A stretch of 64,000 nucleotides of DNA, taken from contig CANJKZ010000777.1 in NCBI GenBank assembly GCA_947471745.1, positions 1,364,501 through 1,428,500 of the forward strand, given 5' to 3'. Positions 33,412-44,200 of the stretch are shown in pieces (the stretch's first letter is position 1; each line of letters starts with the position of its first letter). Origin of the DNA: Closterium sp. Naga37s-1. Taxonomy: Eukaryota; Streptophyta; Zygnematophyceae; Desmidiales; Closteriaceae. A program made the translations under genes and the position numbers. Under the pieces are notes generated by a model. It was not told the DNA's origin, made no database searches, and was given only the letters and a program-made list of their open reading frames with translations.

Positions 33412-36411
33412 GTGATTGTGCCGGTTCACGCAATCAACCACACCCGGCCGAATAAGGAGGGTACCGCGGTAGACCGCCCCATATTGCTTAGTGGGAAGAT
33501 AGGGACAGACTTAGTTAAAATCTTCGTAGACGGGGGAGCCACCCACAGCCTCATCAACACTGCCACAGCACGGAAGCTGAAACTGCCACTGGACAGATGC
33601 TTACCTGAGATCGACACAAGACGGGTTGACGGCACGGCACTGGCGATACGGGAACGCGTGGACCGGGTTCGGATTCGATGCGGGGGTAACTTCACGTTTA
33701 GCCAGGAAATGCTCGCGACAACCCTCGACGGAACCGACATTTTACTCGGTCGTGATTGGCTGCAACGATACAATCCGCGAATCGACTGGACGACGGGAGA
33801 CTGCACCGTGCGAGTGAACGGTAACAACATTGCCTTACCTCGCTGGGGCTCGCCTGAGTCTTCGTCCGTGCGTGACAACGCAATCACGATGAAACACGCC
33901 GTAGCGGCAGAAGCTGACGTGTACGCGGTCGACGTTCGGGAAGCCGAGGCAGCAGACAAAGGGGGGGATTTACAGAAACTGCTAGCTGACATACCGGATG
34001 ACTTGGCAGCACTCCTGAAGCAGTACAGTGGGATATTTCCGGATGACCTGCCAACGGGACTGCCACCTCAGCGACCGCACGACCACAGGATAGAGTTAGA
34101 ACCGGGGGCACAGCCGACAGTACAGCGACAGTTCCGACTGACCCAACCCGAACTGGACGAAATAAGGAAGCCGCTGGATTACCTGCTCGAGAAAGAGTTC
34201 ATTCGCCCGAGTTCGTCACCCTTCACAGCACCGATATGTTCACACCAAAAAAGGACGGGGGTTTTCGCATGTGCATAGACTACAAGGCACTGAACAGGGT
34301 TACTATCAAATCCCGTTACCCCATCCCGCGAGCCGACGAACTGATCGACCAACTGCGCACAGCCCGGGTTTTCTCGAAAATCGACCTTAGAGGGGGTTAC
34401 CACCAGATTCGCGTCAACCCACCCGACTGCCCGAAAACAGCTTTTCGAACACGCTACGGATCCTTTGAATACACTTTCATGCCCTTCAGACTAACCAACG
34501 CCCCCGCCACTTTCCAAATGACCATGAACGAAGCCTTCCGCCCACTCTAAGCTTTCCAAATGACCATGAACTAAGTGCGTCATCGTCTACTTAGACGACA
34601 TACTTATTTACAGCCCATACAGAACACAACACATACAGGACATCGAAGCAGTTTTTAAAATACAGAGTGAGAACCGCCTACTGACTAAAGCTTCTAAGTG
34701 TGAGTTTTTACAGGACAGACTGGAGTTTTTGGGACACATCATTTCAGCTAAAGGAGTGGAAATAGACCCGAAAAATATCGCGACGATTCAAGCGTGGCAC
34801 GCGCCGACAAATCTGACTGAGTTGCAGAGTTTTTTGGTGTTCGTCAACAACGTGCGCCGGTTCGTCCCCGACATGGCGAAGTTGACTGCCCCGTTGACCG
34901 ACCTGCTGAGGAAGGGGGTTGAGTACACGTGGGGGGAGAAAGAGCAAGCTGCCTTCTCGGCCCTCAAAAAAAAATTTGTGCTCGCCGCCCGTGCTTCACA
35001 TCGCAGATCCGCACCGTCCGTTCGAGCTCGCCACCAACGCTAGCGACATCGCTGTGGGAGCAGTGTTGTTGCAGGACTTCAGGAACGGCCTCCAGCCAAT
35101 CGCATACGAGTCCCGCAAGCTTCACCCACCCGAACGCAACTACCCGATACACGACCGCGAGATGCTGGCGATCGTGCACGCGTTCAAGGTGTGGCGATGT
35201 TACCTCACGGGAGCAGACACGACAGTACGGACAGACCACCGATCACTACAGTACCTTCGCACCCAACCGAATCTCAATCCGCGACAGATCCGCTTGTTGG
35301 ACTATCTGGAGTCCAATTTCCACTATACGGTCATGTACAAAAAAGGCGCATCCAACATCGCCGACGCACTCACATGCCCCACCGCCCAACTCCACGCTAT
35401 CCTACTCGCCCAAACCAACCCACTGCCAACAGGCCTATTCACCCACGGATACAGTACCGACCCACTTTTCACAACCGGAAATTCACAGCAACTGGCAGAA
35501 GCTAAAGGAGTCTATTACGTAAAACATGCACCAACCGCATCTGGGTACCCGCGTACTCACTACTGAGGGAACTGTTACTGCAAGAGGCACACGACGGAAT
35601 TACCTCGGGACATTTTGGGGTAGAAAAAACGCGACAGCAGCTGCAGCAGTATTACTACTGGCCGGAGTTGTTGACCGACGTACAGGATTATGTGGGCTTG
35701 TGTCCTACGTTTTAGGTGATGAAGAGCTCACGAAAAAGAAAGGCTGGTCAATTGCAGCCGATTCCACCGCCTGAGCGCGCCTGGCAGCAGGTTACCATGG
35801 ATTTTGCAGGGTTATCTTTGAACCCTGGGGGTAACGACGCAGTTATGGTTGTCGTTGATAGGTTGACGAAGATGGCATACTTGACTGCGTGCAAGAAATC
35901 GATCTCAGCCAAAGAAACCGCTCGCCTGTTCATCGCAGCCGTCATTCGACTGCACGGGATACCAACCGCGATAATCAGCGACCGCGACACGAAGTTCACC
36001 AGCAACTTCTGGAAGAATCTTTGGGAGCAGTTCGGGACCAGGCTACAGTTCAGCTCGTCGTACCACCCCGAGACCGACGGTCAAACGGAGTGGGCGAATC
36101 AGACGATGGAGCAGTTGATTCGTGCCATGTGCGACGACCCGACAACTTGGGAGCAGCAGCTGCCGCTGATCGAGTTCACGTACAACAACGCCACGTCAGC
36201 GACGACGCAGCAATCCCCATTCTATTTGAACTACGGGCAAAACCCTACAGTGCCCATGACGCCGAGTCCGGACAACCCAACGCCACGTGCACAGCAATTC
36301 GCCGAGATTTTGCAAGCTGCCCGTACCAGAGCTGCCGAAGCAATTAAAAAAGCAAATGTCATCGCTAAGCGCAACGCTGACCGCCACCGCCGCCCCGTCA
36401 CGTACCAGTAA
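33412..36411 (+). pseudogene. Chromovirus pol remains: protease, RT, RNase H, integrase
   Basis: Protease: VDGGATHSLIN near 33529, where retroelement proteases usually read DTG or DSG. Reverse transcriptase 34150-34740: [24 protein letters not shown] and the catalytic YLDD near 34590. A frame break near 34235 and a TAA at 34548 interrupt it. RNase H 34980-35390: LATNASDIAVGAVLLQ, where the first catalytic Asp of the usual TDAS motif is Asn. Integrase 35560-36411: an HH zinc region with a damaged CC pair, then core acids in MDFAGLS, ISDRDTKF and TDGQTEWANQ. Confidence 0.92.
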
Positions 36412-36639
36412 GGAGATTACGTACTGCTGGACACAGAGAACTTAAGACTGCCCGTCGTACCAAAATTACGACCGGGCTACTGTGGGCCATTCAAAATGAG
36501 CCACATGATTACACAAGTATCCGCCCATCTACTGTTACGGATCGACTGGTACATCAGCCCATCATTCCACGTCAGACTTCTTTGCCCATACATCCCAACC
36601 ACGAGCCAACTACATCGTCACCGCCTGCCATTCATGACT

Positions 36640-36855
36640 CGCCCTGCATCGGAGCCGATCATCGAGCCCGAAAAGATTCTGAGCCATCGGATTCGACACC
36701 CCACGGGAATCAGGAGGATCGAGTTCCTCGTTCGCTGGAAGGATCGCATGCCAACTGAGGATAGCTGGGTGCCCCTGGCCAACAATGAAAACCACCCTGC
36801 CCTGCAAGTGTACCTGAGGAGCCGGGGTTTCCGCGATATACACGCACTCGCGTAG
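36640..36855 (+). pseudogene. Chromodomain at the end of the chromovirus integrase
   Basis: EKILSHRIRHPTGIRRIEFL leads into VRWKDRMPTEDSWVPLAN, the chromodomain pattern thought to direct insertion towards particular chromatin. Frame remains open to a TAG at 36853. Confidence 0.85.
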
Positions 36856-36868
36856 CGGAGGGGGCTTC

Positions 36869-36899
36869 TTGAAGGGGGGGGGGGGGGGGGGGGGGGGGG
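36869..36899 (+). repeat. Poly-G run of about 30 bases at the polypurine tract position
   Basis: GAAGGGG... reaches to three bases before the 3' LTR (TAG|TGTAAG), where the plus-strand primer tract should be. A pure G run of this length is unusual and error-prone in sequencing. Confidence 0.85.
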
Positions 36900-36902
36900 T
36901 AG

Positions 36903-37228
36903 TGTAAGGAATTTGCTCGACATTCCTTAGCGCATCCTGCAACATCGCGTACATGAGCAGCCGTTGTTCGCCCGTTACAGCTAACGAGGCTTCGCCAACT
37001 TTGCGCGCACTGTTTCACCAAACCATGCACCGCTGGCCCGGCCGTGTCGGCCTACGCTTCAGGACTAGCCCGAGCCTCGATGCCAGCCTAGCACTAGCTA
37101 GCTCGCACGCACTGCGTTACCGTTTGCATGTTTCGCGTATAAATGTTCGCTCATGCCTTCACTCACATTTTGTACTCGTTTGACGCTTAATGCAATCCTC
37201 GCTACCTCGATTCAATGCACCCGTAACA
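36903..37228 (+). repeat. 3' LTR of the chromovirus
   Basis: Pairs with 31731-32048; carries the same TATAAAT (37138-37144). Followed by target duplication AACAG. Confidence 0.93.
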
Positions 37229-38261
37229 AACAGTATGATTCTGCCATTAACAAAACCAACTAAAACGTTTTGAAGGCCCTCAAAAGGCTAAAATGGTCGT
37301 GAATTGTTGTACCGTGTTGAACTATATGCGCCGTCACCAAATCACGATCTGCGAAGTGTTCGGTGTAATCCGGTCTGAACCAGTCAAAGTGCGTCAATAG
37401 CCCTTCCACGTCATCCTTCCAATTGGAGAGGGTTGACCGAAGAAGACCTACCAGCCTACCAACTGCCCTCGATCAGACTTAATGGCGCCACTTCTGTTGC
37501 CACGTCTACAAAGCACAGGTTTTCGGGAGGGATGAGGGGACAAGTTTTGCGGGCACGTCCAAACTACCATCCCATCCCATCCCATCCCATTCCACTGCTC
37601 CTTGCAATATAACAGGGTCTGGTGGTTACGACCTAACCTAACCTAACTATCCTTGCAGCTTCTCTCCAGCCACACCAGATATTCCGCTATTGCATTTTTC
37701 ATTGCACAACAGCCAGCCTCGGTTTCCCCGTGCGACAACCATTACGTGAGACTCAGCACGTCGCGAGAAACATCCGGAAGTTCCGCGCATTGCGGACGCT
37801 GAAAACGCTTCGCGATTACCGCCTTCGCTCGTCACACGACTTGGCTCGCAACGAGCGTTTCCCCCACCTCCCCTTTCATTCTTCCCCTCTATCATTGAGA
37901 CGTCTCAAAAGTCTTAGTGTCTCATTCTCCCCGTACGCTGCTCGTCTCCTTGTTACCGCTCGCGTTCCCGTCCTGCGCGCACCGCGTGCATCTCGCAGCA
38001 CCATGGTGAGCCCCAGCAGGCCTCGTTTTAGTCACATCTCGCTTCTAGATCCCTGAGGCGCCCCAAAAAACCATTACATGGCCTAGGCCGCGCTGTACTC
38101 ACGCCCATGCGTTCTGGATAATTTAAGGCGTCTCATAACGCATTTTTCAGCCCGTTCTTGTCTGCTTTAATGCCCGTTTCATGTCCGTTTCATCTCTGTT
38201 TCATCTCCCTTCCCCCCATGTACTTCAGAAGGTGTACGCACCAGTACGGAATGGCCGTTCC
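37229..38261. other. Intergenic region before the small membrane-protein gene
   Basis: Noncoding. It holds a CATCC pentamer run (37568-37592), a CCTAA triplet run near 37631, and two palindromes of the dispersed family (37268-37285 imperfect, 37895-37908 perfect core). A short ATG frame at 38004 is not supported by anything else. Confidence 0.5.
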
Positions 38262-41200
38262 ATGCCACGCCTCCTCCTCCTCTCCCTCCTCTGCATGGCG
38301 TTCCTACCCATCAGGATCGTCGCGCAATCTGCGCTAGCAAAACAACGAATGTCGCAGGAAGGGGAAATCGCACGAAGAGACAGAATACTGCATAATATTA
38401 GTGACATGGGTCCCGCGCTTCTTCCAAAGAGTCAACGACGAGCGTTGCTGCTGCGAAGAGGGGAGGGGATCGGGTCAATTGACTTGGATGCACGTGCGAC
38501 CCAGGTAGCACATAGTGAAGGTGACGAACCAGGGAAGGTAGCATGTGGTCAAGGTCCCACTTTTTTAGTGCAAACGTCTGACGTCATGTCGTACCATAAC
38601 ACTACTCTTCCACATTTTGCTCCTCGTTACACCATGCAGGTGCGTGTACCGAGCTGCCTTGTAACGAGTTGGTGAAGCGTCGGTGCAGAATCGTGGATCC
38701 GAGCAAAGGTGCCCCGTTTCTCTATGGTAATCAGACCGATGGCATTATAAGCGAAGGAAGCGACAGCACAATTGATACAGGTATTCCCTCCGTCACCCCC
38801 CACTGTTTCTCTTCCGTGTTCTCCCACCATTCCATTTCTCTGCATCCCCTGCTCTAACATTCCCCTTTTCTCGACCCTTCAGCATTCCCATTCCCATTCC
38901 ACTCCCACTTCCCTTGCAAACACTCGTCGTTCTTCGCCTTTGTGACTGTTGACTCTCATATCCACTCACAAATGTCAAGATAAGAAGCTAAAATGATTGC
39001 ATTGGAAGGATTGTGGGCACAAGTACTAACCCTAACATTGGGATCTACCCCATACAGGCTACCCCACTAGAGCCTACATAGAACTAGCACATATATAGTT
39101 TGACACACCCCCATAGGCAAAGTGGGGGAGAACAAGGGGTCTAAAGACCAGTCAAGAAGAGCAAAGCACGCTCGGGGTGGATCACAACGTCACCACACAC
39201 TCCGAGCACAAGCAAAGGGCCACAAGGCCAGTTCACATGCAGAGGTATATATGCAACAACAACAGTACAGTGATCACTACCTAGCAGGAGTAGGCATGCA
39301 GGTATACAACAGTACAAGCAAAGTTAAGAGGTGAGCAAGTGAGGTCAAGTAGGCACAAGTCCTAGCACAGTACAGAACCGCTGATAATCACAAGGCTGAA
39401 GTGCCTTGGTGAAGATATCAGCGGTGTTGGCCCGAGAGGTCACGTAAGCAAGACGAAGCTGTCCACGCTGCTGCAACTTTCGAGCAAGGAAGTAACGCAT
39501 AGCGATGTGCTTCGTCCTGTGCTCCAGTCTGTGCTCCTGACACAAGGCAATCATGGCCTTGTTGTCGACGTACAGAACTGGAGGAGAACGAGCCGGCTCT
39601 CCCAAGTCGGTCAGCAGGTAGGTGAGCCAGCGTAACTCCTGTGCAGCCATGGCCCCTGCGTAGATCTCAGCCTCACAACTGAAATTGAGAACAGAAGACG
39701 AACGGGTAGACAACCAAGAGACAAAGCCGGAGCCAAGACTGAAGGTGTAACCCTATGACGACCGCTGCGTAGCCAAGTCGTCAACCCAAGAAGCGTCTTC
39801 GTGGCCATTGAGGACAACTCGAGCCCGTCCTCCAAGCACGAGCCCCATGCCCGACGTACTGCACAAGTAGCGCATCACCCTCTTAGCGGCCTCCCAGTGC
39901 TCTGGTCAGTGTCTCCCAGGCGCAACGTAGCGTGCCAGGATGCTAAGAGGGTAAGCAAGGTCAGGACGAGTGCAGGTCATCGGGTACATGAGGCAGCTCA
40001 CAAGCTCTGGATACGGGCCACTCGGCTCTACGGACTCATCCGAAGGCAGAGCTGAGAGCGAGTGACCGGTAGGCAGAGGAGTGGACTGTGGCGAGGAGTA
40101 CGTGAAGCGGAAGCGCTGAAGAACCTGCTGCACTATGTGTGACTGAGTCAGAGTAATGGTGCGCTATGCTCTGTCCCGGGTGATCATGGACTGGCCACCG
40201 GAGGCTCCACTGGGTACTTGCAGGAAACGACCCAGTGAAGCCAGCGCAGCCAGTTCTCCTCGTGCAGGCTGCCCTGCAAGAAAGCTATGCTGAAGTCAAG
40301 AAAGTGAAGCTCGTAGTCACGTTGAGAGGCAACGTGCAGCAGAACCCAAAGAATGGTCATCTTTGGGGTAGGGGAGAAGGTCTGGAAGAAGTCAACTCCA
40401 TGTCTCTGACTGAAGCCTCGAGCAACGTAAAGCGCCTTGAAGACAGGCGGAGAACCCGGCGGCCGCTTCACCCTGAAAATCCACATGCCATTGACGATGT
40501 TCGCCCCAGGTGGGGGAACAGCGTCGACGTAAGTGCCTGTGGACTTCCAGGAAGCCATCTCTGCGTCCATGGCTGACTGCCACTGAGAAGAGTAGGGACC
40601 CTCAATCGCCTCTGCGTAAGAGCGCGGGGTCGGGATGTCTGGTGCATCCGGGTCTCCCTCAGGTGCAATCAGCATGGACACGAGATGAGGTACAGCAGCT
40701 GCAACGCACTCAAAGTCCTCCTGCCTGTCTTCAAGGACGTCCGTGCCAAGAGCACACTCACCCCTGTCGGACGGAGGACAGACAGACTCTGACGTAGCAA
40801 CAAGACTAGTGGCGTAGTCTAAACGAAAGCGAGCAGCAAAGTCAACAAGCTCAGCGACGAGGGCAGACGTAGTCGCAGACTCAAACGAAGGGTCAGTGAC
40901 AGCAGTGGCCAGGAGATGGGTGACAGTAGGGCTGGCAGCACGAGCTAAGTCAGACTCAGGGTCCGGAACGTGCGGAAAAGAGGACGCATGAGGAGACGAC
41001 AGGAGAACACGCTGTGGAACAGATGAAGGACGAAGTGCCTTAGTGTGCGTGCCGGGGACAGGAGGAGGACGCTCACGAGGAACACGACGACCAGTGCGAC
41101 CAGCGTGAACAGGCAAGGCAGGACGAGACGCAGGCTCACGACGCTCTGTAAGCGAGTCCGTCTGCTCAGTATAAGGAGAAGGAGCAGGGAGCGGAGAGCC

Positions 41201-44200
41201 TGGCTTTAACGGGAGGCCAGTAGAAGACGGAAGGCTAAGAACTTGGCGAAGCGCGGAGTCAGGCGGTGGCAGAGACGAGGGTGACGGCAGAGCGAAGAAC
41301 AGTCGCTGCTGAGCAGTACCACCAGCACCAGTACCACCACCACCAGCACCTCTAGGACGAGTACCAGAAGCTCCAGCGCCTCAGCAGCTCCAGAACCTCC
41401 AGCTCCAGCGCCTCTAGCTCCGGCGCCTCCAGCTCCAGTACCTCCAGCTCCAGCGCCTCCAGCTCCATCGCCTTCAGCGCCAGCGCCTCTAGCTCCAAAG
41501 CCCGCAACACCACCAGCTCCGGCAGCTCCACCACCTCCATGACGAGCACCAGCAGCACCAGCTCCTCCAGCAGCTCCAGAACCTCCAGCTCCAGGGCCTC
41601 CAGCAGCAGCACCCCCAAAACCGGCACCTCCAGCTCCAGGGTCTCCTACTCCAGGGTCGAGAGGACCAGCTCTAGGGCCTCCAGCAGCAGCACCCCCAGA
41701 ACCGGCACCTCCAGCTCCAGGGTCTCCTACTCCAGGGTCTACAGCACCAGCTCCAGGGCCTCCAGCTCCAGTGCCCCCAGCAACAGCACTCCCAGAACTG
41801 GTACCTCCTGCTCCAGGGTCTCCAACTCCAGGGTCGACAGCACCAGCTCCAGGTCCCCCAGCTCCAGTGCCTCCAGCAGTAGCACCCCCAGAACCAGCAC
41901 CTCCAGCTCCAGGGCCTCCAGCTCCAGCGCCTCCAGCTCCAGTGCCTCCAGCTCCGGAACCTCTAGGAGCAGTGCCTCCAGCTCCAGCAGCGCGACTCCG
42001 AAGGCGGGTGCGCGAAGCAAGCCACTCGCGCAGCTGCTGCGGCGAGAGAGGTGACCGCTGCGACGCGGCACCAGGAGGACCTTTAGCAGACTCAGCACCC
42101 CAAGGCTCAGCATCAACAGAATCAGTACCCCCTGGGCCAGCACCTCTAGGGCCAGCACCTCCATCTCCAAGGTCTCGAACTCCAACGCGCGGGTCTCTAG
42201 CTCCAGTGCCTCCAACACCACTGACCCTGGCAGCTCGAGTACCTCCGGTACGAGCACCTCTAGACCCTCAGCGCCAGCACTACCAACACCCTCAGCGCCA
42301 GCAGTACCACCAGTCCTGGCCGCTCCAATACCTCCAATACGAGCACCTCCAGAACCAGAAACACCAGCACCCCCAGCGCCTCCACGACGAGCAGCTTCAG
42401 CAGCTCCAACCGCAACACCTCGAGCAGCAGTACCTCCAGCTCCAGCAGCTCAACTCCTCAGGTGGGTACGCCACGCCAGCCACTCTCGTAACTGGTATGG
42501 TGAGAGAGGCCCCCGTCGTGAAGAGAGACCCCTAGACTCAGCACCCTCCGGCTCAGCACCCCCAGGCTCCGCACTCGTAGGCTCAGCACCCCCAGGCTCC
42601 GCACTCGCAGGCTCAGCACCCCCAGGCTCCGCACTCGCAGGCTCAGCACCCCCAGGCTCCGCACCCCCCAGCACCTCACGCACAGGCTCAGCACCCCCAG
42701 ACGCAGTACCCCGAGCAGCACCACCCGCAGCAGCACCTGAGTCACTAGTGACCTCTACAGGCTCAGCCAAGGGGAGTGGGTCTACCTGAGACACACCTGA
42801 AGGTGCGAAACCCTGAGGGGGGAGGGGGTCTACCGGAGGGGGACCTGGAGCGAGGAAAAGCGGCGGGGGAGGGACGGGGGCAGTGCGGTAGGGGAAGAGA
42901 CGGTAGAAAGGAACCGACTCGTCAAAAGTGACGTCCTGAAAGAAGAAGACACGGCGCGAGGTGGGGTGGTAAAACTACCAGCCAGGCGCGTCAGGGACAA
43001 AGCCAAGGAAGACAAAGGGAATGGTGCGGGAGGAGAGCTTGTCCGCGGACGTATCGCGGACAAGGGCACGAGCACCCCAGACTCGGAACACCGACGCATC
43101 GCCAACCACTCCCGTCCAACACAGTGTGGGCGAGGCCTCCGGCAAGGAGACACGGGGCCAGAGGTTGAGCTGCTGCGCGGCGTACCGGACCCCAAACGGC
43201 CACAGAAAATGGGGAGCCGCCGCATGGATCAAGGAGTTACGAGCGATCTCCATGACCAAGCCAATGCGGCGCTCAGCAACCCCATTCTGCTGCGGTGAGC
43301 CCGGAAGCGTGAACGACTGGAGGATGCCCTCCCCCTGACAGAAGGCCCGCAAGAGGTCGGAGGAGAACTCACCACCTCTGTCAGAGTGCAGACGCAGGAC
43401 AGGGAGGTCCTGGCGGAACCTGCGGCGGAGCTAGACACGAACTGTGCAGATCCAAGGGATCAGGACAGCAGGGACCTCACCCTTGGTGCGCAAGGGGAAG
43501 ACCGTGGTGTACCGCGAGTAGTCGTCGTCAACCAGCAGAAAGTACCGCTCGCCGCCCAGGCCACGAACGCGGGCTGGGCCCCACACGCCCAGGTGGAGGG
43601 TCTGCAGGGGAGCCTCTGTCGGGGGAAACGAGGAGGAGTGAGGAGCGGCGCGCTGCCGCCCCTCGACACAAGGAAGGCAGGGAGGCGCAGAGGAGGCAGG
43701 GAGGGGTGGGAGAGACCTGGGAAGAGTAGACACAAGGAGGCGACAATGCATGCCATGTAGACGTGGCAAGGAGGGGTGACCCAGACGGTGGTGCCAAAGA
43801 AGAGTCTGGTGGGACAGGGAGCGACACTCACAAGGGGAGGCTACCTGACCTGACGCAGACACCTGACCAGTAGCAGCTATCTGAGGAGGCGCAGTCGTCA
43901 ATGTGTAAAGACTCGACCCTGGCCGATGGGTAAACGTGGCCAGGTGGCGGCCAGTCCGGGAGCACGTACAGATCGCCACACGCTGTCCTCCAGGGGTAAA
44001 GGTGTCAACCCACTGGTCCTGGAGAACTGCGGTGCTCACCAAGTTCGTCGAGAACGAGGGGAGGTGGAGGCCTGACAGTGAGCCAGACGGAACCGCCGGG
44101 CACGGGAGCACAGTGGTGGACCGTGCAAGAACTGGGCCCCTTAAGGGGTCAGCCAGAGACACTGCAACAGGTACAGGGAGTGGCATGACTGCAGCACTGT

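Larger units (their letters stand above)
31731..37228 (+). mobile_element. Ty3-type LTR retrotransposon, chromovirus, decayed
   Basis: Two long terminal repeats (31731-32048 and 36903-37228) are about 90% alike. Each begins TGTAAG and ends TAACA, and 5-bp target duplications AACAG stand at 31726-31730 and 37229-37233. Order of remains: gag-like N-part (32232-32451), zinc knuckle, aspartic protease, reverse transcriptase, RNase H, integrase, chromodomain. This order with a terminal chromodomain defines a chromovirus. Several frameshifts and stops (for example near 32430, 34235 and 34550) break the polyprotein, so it cannot work on its own. It lies about 140 bp downstream of the SET gene stop, probably in or near its 3' end. 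Confidence 0.95.

Noticed and set aside
37568..37650. Telomere-like CCTAA run
   Set aside because: Only three CCTAA units beside a CATCC run; the plant telomere unit is CCCTAAA, so this is simple repeat.
41352..42257. Leu/Glu-rich coiled-coil genes on the minus strand
   Set aside because: Part of the repetitive linker of the decayed copia polyprotein, in shifting frames.
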